Under the pieces are notes generated by a model. The model saw nothing but the letters and a program-made list of their open reading frames with translations. It ran no database searches and was not told where the DNA came from. 64,000 nt of DNA from Streptacidiphilus jeojiense (GTDB lineage Bacteria; Actinomycetota; Actinomycetes; Streptomycetales; Streptomycetaceae). Position 1 is the stretch's first letter. Every line of letters begins with the position of its first letter. Positions 1 through 7,142 of this stretch are shown in pieces. The stretch is from contig NZ_JOEH01000003.1 of the NCBI RefSeq assembly GCF_000719095.1, forward strand, positions 124,001 through 188,000, written 5' to 3'. The position numbers were made by a program, and so were the translations under genes.

Positions 1-1
1 T

Positions 2-3000
2 GCTGCAGCCCTAAATACTCACCAGCTAAAACTACTGCGGATACCTTTGCATCTTGTGCTTCTGCAGAGCATCGCCGGAGATACGGACGCCCTAGCTTTC
101 CATACAACCAAGAACCTCTTCGATGCATTCTGGAGGCGCAAGCTGACAAACAGTACACAAAGGCGTGCATCGATAGGCTTCGGCAAGGTGATCGCAACTG
201 TCGCCGAGGCAATCAGCTTGCAGCAACGGCTCTCAGTTCCTGCCACCGTCTTGGACGTGGATGATCTGGTCGTTGATGCCGATGTGCTGGTGTCGGAGCA
301 TGTACTGGTTCGCGATGGGCAGCAAGTCGCATTCTTCCATGAGAGCTTTTTCGACTACGCCTTTGCTCGCGGCTGGGTCGCCCGCAATCAGCCGCTCGTT
401 GAATTCTTGACCAGTGGGGAACAAGAGCTATTCCGCCGAGCGCAGGTGCGGCAAATTTTGAATCACCTGCGCGAGCTTGAGCCCGACCGCTTTGCTGTTG
501 AAGTTGAGCAACTCCTTCTTAGCCCTGGGGTTCGCTACCACATCAAGCATGTAGTGCTGGCCCTTCTCAAGGAATTGCCCGAGCCAACATTGCACGAATG
601 GGAAATGGTTGCTACCGTCCTCAATGCACATCCGACCTTCGAGGAGGCGCTATGGCAATCCCTTCGAGCACCGGGCTGGTTTAAGCGTCTGGACACGGAG
701 GGCGTGATCGAGGACTGGCTGGCCGGGACAGAAGCCGAGCAGGCTCGGGCTCTTGAGATCATGACAAGTACGGTGAAACAGAACCCGGACCGATTGGCCC
801 AGATCCTTCGGCCCTACATCGCCGAGCCCGCATACCCAAACTGGCTGCGCTGGGTTGCTCGCTTCACTGACCTTGGCGAGAGCCGGCCTATGTTTGATCT
901 TGTCCTGGATGCCGTTCGCGATGGGAAATACGGAAGTCCGTCGGAAGAGCTGTGGCTCTCGGCTCACCAACTGGGCCAACAGCAACCTGCGTGGGCCGTC
1001 GAGTTGCTGGCTGCTTACCTTGTCGACCGACCTGAGGCTATGGCACTGGGTTCTGACGGCAAGGTGGCGGCGCTCCTCGATCGAGACCACACCGCCACCG
1101 AGCTGGCACGCCTCGGAGCCGCCGGTGCGCCCCAGCAGTTCTGCGATCTCCTGCTTCCCTACATGCTCCGAGTGATGGCGACGACCGCGTATGACACGAG
1201 CGACGATCACCGTCCGGTTCGAGATCGGCACTTCTCGTTTCGCTACCCAAACACGAACCTACGCCAGTTGGGGGATGCCCTCCTGGCCGGGGCCGCCTCC
1301 GCTATCCGTGCTGTAGTTGAACAGAAGCACAGCGAGGCTCGGCCGATCCTCGAAACGCTCGCCGCCGATCCTCATGACGCCGCTCAGTGGCTCTTGTACG
1401 AGGGGCTGCGCGCTGACGGCGAAACATTCGCACAGTGGGCGGCCGACCTGCTCCTGCAAGGCTCGCACCGATTCATGAGCGGCTACTCCGAGAACGGCGT
1501 GTGGATGGCCCGCCAGCTGATTCAAGCCACAAGTTCGTTTATGCCTGAAGAGCCTTTCCAGCGCCTTGAGAATGCGATCCTGGCACTCCGCTATCCCCGG
1601 CGATCCAAAGGCTGGCACACCTTCAATCTGATTTCGGGAATGGATGAAGCTCGCCTCTCAGAGCTTGGGCGTCGCCGTCTAGGTGAGCTAAGGCGGGTTT
1701 TCGATGCCGACGAGCCGGCGGAGCCGCAGGGAGTAACGGGGGGCTTCATCGCATCGCCAATTAGCCAGGGCGCTGCGGAGCACATGAACGACGGGCAGTG
1801 GCTGAGCGCAATGGCGAAGCACAATGCGACGGGTAGGAACTGGGGGGCTGGCGGCGCCCATGAACTGTCAGGAGTACTCAAAGAACAGACGAAGCGGGAT
1901 CCAGATAGATTCGCTCAACTTGCCCTTAGAATTACCAGGGAGACGAACCCTGTCTACGCAGGCGCTATCCTGCTCGGACTGGGAGAAGGTGAAACCCTGC
2001 CCGCCCCAACTTCAGTGTTCGAAGCTGTCTGGCACATTGCTTCACTCGGACAGTCAGCGAATGATCGCTGGCTGGCATGGCCGTTGCGGAAATACCTCAA
2101 AGAAGTTCCTCTCGACCTTGTTATGCTCATCGCCGATCGAGCAGCCAACGCGGGCGATCCGGCCAACGGAAGCCTGACGGTTCGCACAGTTCGACAGACC
2201 GGGAGCGAACCTACTGGAGGCCGGGATCTCTATAGTTCCGGGATTAATTCGGCTCGTGGTAGCGCAGCTGAGGTACTAGGTGATCTCATCATCCATGATG
2301 CGGATGGCTCCCGGACAGCCGTAGTCCTTCCGATGCTAGATCGACTGGCGACAGATCCTGCCATCACTGTGCGCGCGTGTGTTGCTCACCTTATTCACGC
2401 CTGCATGCGTCATGCGCGTCCACAAGCGCTGGAGGCATTTGGCCATCTCATTGAGGCTGATGAAATACTTCTAGCAGCACACACAGTAGAGCGCCTGGTT
2501 GCATTCCTGGGCTATGAGGACCCAGCGCTAGCCAGGCCCGTGATTGAGAGGATGCTTGAATCGCCAATCCCCGAAGCTCGTATTGTGGGAGGGCGGATGG
2601 CAGCCCTGGCCGCCATGCAGTGGGGCATGCCGGACCTACTCGAAATCGTGCTGTCGAATGCAGATGTTGCGAGTCGTCAGGGGGCGGCAACAACTTGTGC
2701 TCATGGACAGTCGCACGCGACTGAACCCGTGATAGCTCAGCGAGCGCTCGCGGAATTCTTCGACGATTCGGAAGGCGATGTTCGAAAGGCCGCCGCTAGT
2801 CTTGCAGATGCGCTGCGGGGCGAACGGCTCCAGCCTCACAGGGAGTTGTTGACTCAGCTCATGAGATCGACGGCATTTACGTACTCGTTGCCACAGTTGC
2901 TCATCACGCTGGAGCGAGCCCCTGACCGAGTAGACGACTTGGTCCTGGAGTGCTCGCGCCGCTTCATCGATGTGCACGGGGCAGAAGCTGGAGACATTAG

Positions 3001-3166
3001 AACGGCCCCGGCAGGCGAAGCTCAACGCGTCGGCGAACTCCTTGTTCGCGCGTATGCACAGGTCACTTCCAGGAATCAGCGCACTCAAGTCCTGGACCTA
3101 TTGGACGAGCTGCTTGCGCTCGGTGCGTTTGGGGTTGCGGATCTGATCGAGGCGTCGGAGCGCTGA
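2..3166 (+). CDS. STAND/NACHT-like NTPase, C-terminal part (5' truncated by window edge)
   Basis: The reading frame is open to the left window edge, so the true start and any P-loop NTPase domain lie outside; the first in-window start-like codon (TTG at 47) is internal. The visible part begins with 'LLRIPLHLVLLQSI' and 'TTKNLFDAFWRRK', then a winged-helix-like segment with 'FHESFFDYAFARGW' (about bases 334-375). Around 800 residues of alpha-helical HEAT/TPR-like repeats follow. This is the arrangement of the helical sensor half of large STAND (NACHT/AAA) proteins, many of which act in antiphage defence. Base composition is visibly lower in GC than the backbone, suggesting transfer. A defence role is inference, because the ATPase domain and any effector domain are not in view. 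Confidence 0.6.
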   Translation, partial: AAALNTHQLKLLRIPLHLVLLQSIAGDTDALAFHTTKNLFDAFWRRKLTNSTQRRASIGFGKVIATVAEAISLQQRLSVPATVLDVDDLVVDADVLVSEHVLVRDGQQVAFFHESFFDYAFARGWVARNQPLVEFLTSGEQELFRRAQVRQILNHLRELEPDRFAVEVEQLLLSPGVRYHIKHVVLALLKELPEPTLHEWEMVATVLNAHPTFEEALWQSLRAPGWFKRLDTEGVIEDWLAGTEAEQARALEIMTSTVKQNPDRLAQILRPYIAEPAYPNWLRWVARFTDLGESRPMFDLVLDAVRDGKYGSPSEELWLSAHQLGQQQPAWAVELLAAYLVDRPEAMALGSDGKVAALLDRDHTATELARLGAAGAPQQFCDLLLPYMLRVMATTAYDTSDDHRPVRDRHFSFRYPNTNLRQLGDALLAGAASAIRAVVEQKHSEARPILETLAADPHDAAQWLLYEGLRADGETFAQWAADLLLQGSHRFMSGYSENGVWMARQLIQATSSFMPEEPFQRLENAILALRYPRRSKGWHTFNLISGMDEARLSELGRRRLGELRRVFDADEPAEPQGVTGGFIASPISQGAAEHMNDGQWLSAMAKHNATGRNWGAGGAHELSGVLKEQTKRDPDRFAQLALRITRETNPVYAGAILLGLGEGETLPAPTSVFEAVWHIASLGQSANDRWLAWPLRKYLKEVPLDLVMLIADRAANAGDPANGSLTVRTVRQTGSEPTGGRDLYSSGINSARGSAAEVLGDLIIHDADGSRTAVVLPMLDRLATDPAITVRACVAHLIHACMRHARPQALEAFGHLIEADEILLAAHTVERLVAFLGYEDPALARPVIERMLESPIPEARIVGGRMAALAAMQWGMPDLLEIVLSNADVASRQGAATTCAHGQSHATEPVIAQRALAEFFDDSEGDVRKAAASLADALRGERLQPHRELLTQLMRSTAFTYSLPQLLITLERAPDRVDDLVLECSRRFIDVHGAEAGDIRTAPAGEAQRVGELLVRAYAQVTSRNQRTQVLDLLDELLALGAFGVADLIEASER

Positions 3167-3180
3167 TGCGGCTGTTGGTA

Positions 3181-3489
3181 TCAGTGCTCCCGGTGCCTCC
3201 TCAGCAACCGCTTCATCGTGCTGAGGCTGACGCCGTACTGGTCGGCCAGCTGCTGCCTCGTCGCCGCCCCGGTCCGGAACTGGCGGAGCATTTCGGAGAG
3301 CTCCGCTTCGCTCAAGCGTTCGCAGACTGGAATCACCCCGCCGCCCTTGCCCGTCGATTGCACGCCCGGTAGGTTCGTCCGGTCCCCGTTTTCGATCATA
3401 CGCAGTACATCGATCATGGGACCTAGGAGATACTGGCGGTTCGAGTATCGGCGTAGGACCTCCACCAACAAATCCCGCCCGATCTTCAC
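3181..3489 (-). CDS. Small HTH protein, probable recombinase/transposase remnant
   Basis: This 102-residue frame ends in a clear helix-turn-helix ('LSEAELSEMLRQFRTG', 'LADQYGVSLSTMKRLLRRH'), of the kind at the C-terminus of resolvase/invertase-type recombinases and in stand-alone fragments in streptomycete genomes. The N-terminal half matches nothing I recognise. The apparent GTG start lies in the loop of a perfect 15-bp hairpin, so the start is doubtful and the ORF may be a decayed remnant read into from the right. It is convergent with the large STAND-like gene, which ends 14 bases away. It shares that gene's lower-GC composition, so both may belong to one acquired segment whose right border is near 3.5 kb. 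Confidence 0.4.
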   Translation of the reverse strand: MKIGRDLLVEVLRRYSNRQYLLGPMIDVLRMIENGDRTNLPGVQSTGKGGGVIPVCERLSEAELSEMLRQFRTGAATRQQLADQYGVSLSTMKRLLRRHREH

Positions 3490-3505
3490 TGATCGGGCGG
3501 GATTT
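3470..3505. terminator. Perfect 15-bp hairpin, likely bidirectional terminator
   Basis: The arms 3470-3484 and 3491-3505 are perfectly complementary (AAATCCCGCCCGATC and its reverse complement) around a 6-nt loop, with A- and T-triplets at the base. It lies 71 bases past the stop of the leftward regulator gene at 3577. A factor-independent terminator for that gene is the simplest reading, although there is no long U tract. Confidence 0.65.
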
Positions 3506-3576
3506 CGTGGTTTCGGACTCCGGTGCCGGCAGCCGTCGCCGTCGGCGCGACTGTCCGTCCGCGATCTGACAGTGGC

Positions 3577-4308
3577 TCAGATGGTGGCGTCCGGGGTCGT
3601 CTCGGGTTTGGTGTGCAGGATTTCGCGGACCTGTTCGGCGGCGCGGAGGATGTTCTCGCTGATGAAGTCGCTGTAGCGGGCGATGTTCTCCAGGCGGGCG
3701 GCGGCCGGGGTGTTGCGGCCGAGGACGGCGACGCCCTGCCGTGCGGTGGCGGCGACCTGGGCGATGCCGTGGGCGCTGGCGACGGTGGACTGGTACCAGA
3801 CGTCGTCGTCGATGGAGTAGCGCTCGCGGCGGCGTTCGTCGCGTTCCCGGCGGATCAGGCCCTGGCCGTCGAGGAACGTGATCGCCTTGGAGACGGACGC
3901 CGCGCTGACCTGGAGGTGCCGGACCAGTTCGGACGCGGTGACGCTGTCGTCGGCGATGAACAGGCAGGTCAGCACCCGGGCCGTCATCTTGGGCAGGCCC
4001 TGTTGCATCAGCAGGGTGGTGAATGCCTCCTCGTACTCGCGCACTGCCTTGTCGTCGCGCCCGTGGGCCTGGGCCGGCGCCTGCTGTCCGGGCGAAGGGG
4101 CCTGCTTGCGCCGGTGGGCGCGGCGTTCGGTGGCGCGGTGGGCCAGGTCGGCGCGGTAGCCGGTGGGGCCGCCGTTGCGCATCACCTCACGCGTGACCGT
4201 CGAGGTCGGACGGTCGAGGCGTCGGGCGATCTCGGCGTAGGGGAGGCTGTCGGCCAGCCCCAGCGCGATCTGCTGGCGTTCCTGCTGGGTGAGCCTGCCT
4301 CCCGGCAT
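3577..4308 (-). CDS. GbsR/MarR-family regulator with N-terminal IS30-type HTH
   Basis: This 243-residue transcription factor has two DNA-binding modules. The first ~45 residues ('LTQQERQQIALGLADSLPY' then 'AEIARRLDRPTSTVTREV') are an IS30/HTH_38-like helix-turn-helix. Residues ~90-160 form a MarR/GbsR winged helix ('LTCLFIADDSVTASELVRHL', 'VSAASVSKAITFLDGQGL', 'RRERDERRRERYSIDDDVW'). A charged linker separates them. ATG 4308 was chosen over the longer frame because GAGGAG lies 6 nt upstream. It is divergent from the DUF4097 gene, and the shared intergenic region carries two TTGCAA palindromes that could be its operators. The perfect hairpin at 3470-3505 probably terminates it. The ligand is unknown. 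Confidence 0.8.
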   Translation of the reverse strand: MPGGRLTQQERQQIALGLADSLPYAEIARRLDRPTSTVTREVMRNGGPTGYRADLAHRATERRAHRRKQAPSPGQQAPAQAHGRDDKAVREYEEAFTTLLMQQGLPKMTARVLTCLFIADDSVTASELVRHLQVSAASVSKAITFLDGQGLIRRERDERRRERYSIDDDVWYQSTVASAHGIAQVAATARQGVAVLGRNTPAAARLENIARYSDFISENILRAAEQVREILHTKPETTPDATI

Positions 4309-4373
4309 CACGGTCTCCTCGGTGGTGGTGGTGCCTCGCGGCGCTGACCTCACTATAGCGTTCAGTTCTCATC

Positions 4374-4426
4374 CATTGCAATGATGGAGCGCGCTGTCGT
4401 TGCGTTAGATTCAGAGCCGTTGCAAC
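4374..4426. promoter_or_regulatory. Two TTGCAA-centred palindromes (candidate operator)
   Basis: CATTGCAATG (4374-4383) and GTTGCAAC (4419-4426) are both perfect palindromes with the same TTGCAA core, 44 bp apart centre to centre. They lie between the divergent MarR/GbsR-type regulator and the DUF4097 gene. MarR-family operators are often short TTG/CAA palindromes. Binding is inferred. Confidence 0.45.
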
Positions 4427-4545
4427 ACTTTTCTTGGGTCTACCTGCATAGATGCTGATCTGCCGCAACGGGCATGTTGTCGGATTATGGAAAGCAACGT
4501 AGCGTTTCTCTTGTTGGAAACAGCGAACGACTACGGGAGAGCATG

Positions 4546-5211
4546 ATGCAGAAGTTCGACACCCCCGCCCCGGTCTCCGCCGTCCTGGAGATCCCCGCCG
4601 GCCGGGTCCAGTTCATCGCTGCGGACCGCGCCGACACCACCGTCGAGGTCCGGCCGGCCGACCCGGCCAAGAGTCGCGACGTCAAGGCCGCCGAGCAGAC
4701 CACCGTCGAGTACGCCGACGGCGTCCTGCGGGTCACCGCCGAGGCCACCGGCAACCAGCTCTTCGGCGCCTCCGGCTCCGTCGAGGTCACCGTCCAACTG
4801 CCCGCCGGCTCCCACGTCCAGGCCAAGGCCGCCAGCACCGAGCTGCGCGGCGTCGGACGCCTGGGTGACGTCGTCTTCGACGGCGCCTACCGCACCATCA
4901 AGATCGACGAGGCCGCCAGCCTGCGGCTGACCGCGGTCGACGGCGACGTCGAGGTCGGTCGCCTCGGTGGCCCCGCGACGATCAGCACCGCCCGCGGCGA
5001 CATCACCATCGCCGAGGCCGTCCGCGGCATCGTCGAGCTGAGCACCCAGTCCGGCAGCATCTCGGTCGGCGCCGCCCCCGGCGTCTCCGCCGCCCTGGAC
5101 GCCGGCACCGGCTACGGCCGGGTCAGCAACGCGCTCAAGAACGACGGCAGCACCGAACTCCGGATCCACGCCACCACCCCCCAGGGCGACATCAGCGCCC
5201 GCAGCCTCTGA
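4546..5211 (+). CDS. DUF4097 family beta-repeat protein
   Basis: This is a 221-residue protein of repeated short beta strands with alternating hydrophobic and Gly/Asp/Thr residues ('GDVEVGRLGGPATISTARGD', 'GIVELSTQSGSISVG'), the pattern of DUF4097 (putative adhesin-like, beta-helical). It has no signal peptide or membrane segment, so it is probably cytoplasmic. Two adjacent ATG codons exist (4543 and 4546). GGGAGA ends 5 nt before 4546, which is preferred. Its divergent partner is the MarR/GbsR-type regulator, a pairing that suggests control by it. The biochemical role is unknown, and convergent OsmC is only 11 nt away. Confidence 0.8.
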   Translation: MQKFDTPAPVSAVLEIPAGRVQFIAADRADTTVEVRPADPAKSRDVKAAEQTTVEYADGVLRVTAEATGNQLFGASGSVEVTVQLPAGSHVQAKAASTELRGVGRLGDVVFDGAYRTIKIDEAASLRLTAVDGDVEVGRLGGPATISTARGDITIAEAVRGIVELSTQSGSISVGAAPGVSAALDAGTGYGRVSNALKNDGSTELRIHATTPQGDISARSL

Positions 5212-5222
5212 GGGCGGCGCGG

Positions 5223-5663
5223 TCAGGCCTCCACGACCGTCGCGGTGACGTGCGTACCGATCTCGATGGTGCGGCTCACGGTGCAGAGGCGGTCGTGGGA
5301 GGTCTTGACCGCCCGGGGGAGGATCGCCCGGGCGCGATCTCCGGACTCCCCCTCCGGGAAGGTGACGGAGAAGCTGACCGCGAGGTCGGTCATCCGGTTG
5401 CCGAGCTCGTCGCTGATCTTGTTGCCGGTCACGGTGACGGTGAATCCGCTGGGCTCCACATGCCGGCCGGTGGCGACATCGACGTCGGCCGCGGTGCACC
5501 CGCCGATCGCGGCGAGCAGCAGCTCGACCGGGCTGAACTCGCTGTCGCCGTCCGGACCGGAGCCGGTGCCGAAGCTGATCGTGCCACCGCGGGGATTGGT
5601 CGCGGTGAAGTGTCCGGTGCTGGTCCGCTCGATGGTGACGGAGCGAAGGGTGTTGTCGGTCAT
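5223..5663 (-). CDS. OsmC family protein (thiol peroxidase-like)
   Basis: This 146-residue OsmC/Ohr-fold protein carries both conserved cysteines: one in 'LLAAIGGCTAADV' at the start of the central helix and one in 'DRLCTVSRTI' near the C-terminus. Family members reduce organic hydroperoxides with a cysteine pair in the cytoplasm. The ATG has no Shine-Dalgarno sequence. TAGTGT (minus strand, 5671-5676) ends 7 nt upstream, which suggests a leaderless mRNA. The gene is convergent with the DUF4097 gene and has no regulator beside it, so its inducer cannot be inferred. Confidence 0.9.
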   Translation of the reverse strand: MTDNTLRSVTIERTSTGHFTATNPRGGTISFGTGSGPDGDSEFSPVELLLAAIGGCTAADVDVATGRHVEPSGFTVTVTGNKISDELGNRMTDLAVSFSVTFPEGESGDRARAILPRAVKTSHDRLCTVSRTIEIGTHVTATVVEA

Positions 5664-5670
5664 GTCGACG

Positions 5671-5676
5671 ACACTA
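5671..5676 (-). promoter_or_regulatory. Candidate -10 element for leaderless osmC-like gene
   Basis: TAGTGT on the minus strand is followed by 7 nt and then the OsmC ATG. GTGACC lies 15 nt upstream as a weak -35. With no ribosome-binding site present, transcription probably begins at or next to the start codon. Confidence 0.35.
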
Positions 5677-5752
5677 GTGCGGGGTGGGGCAGGTCACACC
5701 TCCGCCCGGCCCGGGGCGGAACACCGATGGGTGGTTGACCGTTCTACTAGGT

Positions 5753-5809
5753 GTCGGCGGTCGCGCCGACCACGATCTGCCCCGGCTGGCCTCCCCCGTC
5801 CAGCCGGGG
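5753..5809 (+). terminator. Two hairpins, the second terminator-like, upstream of the TetR gene
   Basis: GTCGGCG/CGCCGAC (5753-5759 and 5764-5770) form a small hairpin. CCCCGGCTGG (5780-5789) and its exact complement (5800-5809) form a 10-bp stem with a 10-nt loop followed by CTTCCCTTTGT. No gene reading rightward ends here, because OsmC is on the other strand. It may therefore end a short non-coding transcript beginning near the TTGACC at 5735. Confidence 0.4.
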
Positions 5810-5869
5810 CTTCCCTTTGTCCGGACGCCGGCCCGTCCGAGTGCCCTGCTGTGGCAGAATCAGATTTTG

Positions 5870-6541
5870 ATGATAGAGAGCGCGATTCCCGAGCAGGCAA
5901 ACGATATTGCCGCGCGTATCGCCCGGCGGTCGCTGGCCAAGCAGGAGGCGGACCATGCCAGCGATGTCCGCCGCCTGCTCGATGCCGCCTATGAGGTCAT
6001 CACGCGCTGCGGGACGGAGTCGCGCCCCCGGGTCGCCGACATCGTGGCCGCCGCAGGCCTGTCGAACGACGCCTTCTACCGCTACTTCCGCTCCAAGGAC
6101 GCCCTGGTCGCGGCTCTCCTGCTGCACGGCACCGAGCAGTTGGTGAGCTACACCGTCCATCAGATGGGCAAGGAGACGACCCCGGCCGGACGGGTCCGGC
6201 GCTGGGTCGAGGCGGTCTTCTGCCAGACCCGGGAGGACATGGCGGCCGCGACCCGGGCCCTGCTCTGGAACGGGAGCAACCTCGGCGACGGTCCGGCCTC
6301 GGCCCGCTATGCGCATGTCGCCCCGCTGGCCGCCCTGTTGCACGGGCCCTATGCCGAACTGGGCAGCGCCGACCCGGAGATGGACGCCTCGCTGACCACC
6401 CACGCGGTCCTCGGCAAGATCTCCGACTATGTGTTCCGCCATGTCGTGCCGACCCGGGCCGAGTTGGACCGCATCGTCGGATTCACCCTGCGGGCCGGCG
6501 GCGGGGCCGTGCTGGAGCTCGGGGCCGGGGAGCGGGAGTGA
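5870..6541 (+). CDS. TetR/AcrR family transcriptional regulator
   Basis: This is a 223-residue TetR-type repressor. The HTH is at about residues 30-80 ('RRLLDAAYEVITRCG', 'RVADIVAAAGLSNDAFYRYF', 'RSKDALVAALL'), and a variable helical ligand domain follows. ATG 5870 has no Shine-Dalgarno sequence. CAGAAT (5855-5860) lies 9 nt upstream, so a leaderless transcript is plausible, although a residual start ambiguity remains. No transporter or enzyme gene is divergently adjacent, so the regulated gene is not obvious. The next gene, a MarR regulator, is convergent and only 9 nt away. Confidence 0.85.
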   Translation: MIESAIPEQANDIAARIARRSLAKQEADHASDVRRLLDAAYEVITRCGTESRPRVADIVAAAGLSNDAFYRYFRSKDALVAALLLHGTEQLVSYTVHQMGKETTPAGRVRRWVEAVFCQTREDMAAATRALLWNGSNLGDGPASARYAHVAPLAALLHGPYAELGSADPEMDASLTTHAVLGKISDYVFRHVVPTRAELDRIVGFTLRAGGGAVLELGAGERE

Positions 6542-6550
6542 ACTTCAGCT

Positions 6551-7057
6551 TCAGTAGGGCAGCAGGCTTCCCAGCCGGCCCTCCAGGACCACCAGCAACT
6601 CGCTGAGCCCTTCCGAGAGTTCGCCCTGCCGCTGCTCGCCGAGGCCGGACAGCAGCGCGCGCTCGTACGCCAGCTGGTCCGGGAGCAGACCGTCGATCAG
6701 ATCGCGTCCCGCGTCGGTGAGCGAGAGGTGGACGACGCGGCGGTCGCGGGCGTCGGCGCGGCGCTCGACCAGGCCGCGGTCGGCCAGCTGCCGGACCCGC
6801 TTGGTGACCGCGGCGCCGGAGGAGAAGGTCTCCCGGGCCAGCCGGCTGGGCGTCAGATCACGGTCGACCCGGCGCAGCGTGCCGAGGAGGTCGAACTCGG
6901 GACGGGTCAGCCCGGCGCCGATGAGCGGGGCGTCCGCGGCCTGCTGCAGCAGTGCGGAGCAGCGGTTGATCCGTCCGATGAGCGCCATCGGGGCGGTGTC
7001 GAGGCCGGGGTCGAGCCGGTGCCACTGGCGGAGTACCCCTTCGACCACGTCTTCCAT
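6551..7057 (-). CDS. MarR family transcriptional regulator
   Basis: This 168-residue MarR regulator has the winged helix intact: 'LTRPEFDLLGTLRRV', 'LTPSRLARETFSSGAAVTKR', and the wing 'RRADARDRRVVHLSLTDAG'. Flanking helices form the dimer interface. ATG 7057 has a strong GGAGG just upstream. It lies 85 nt downstream of the FUSC exporter gene on the same strand, so the two may be co-transcribed, and an exporter with its MarR repressor is a common arrangement. The ligand is probably a small aromatic or amphipathic compound, inferred only from the partner. Confidence 0.88.
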   Translation of the reverse strand: MEDVVEGVLRQWHRLDPGLDTAPMALIGRINRCSALLQQAADAPLIGAGLTRPEFDLLGTLRRVDRDLTPSRLARETFSSGAAVTKRVRQLADRGLVERRADARDRRVVHLSLTDAGRDLIDGLLPDQLAYERALLSGLGEQRQGELSEGLSELLVVLEGRLGSLLPY

Positions 7058-7142
7058 ACCGCCTCCTCTCGCTCGGCTGCCGATCCTACGCGTCCGCACG
7101 GCTCGCGCCGGTTCACGTCGGTCCGCATCCGTCCAGGCGGGT

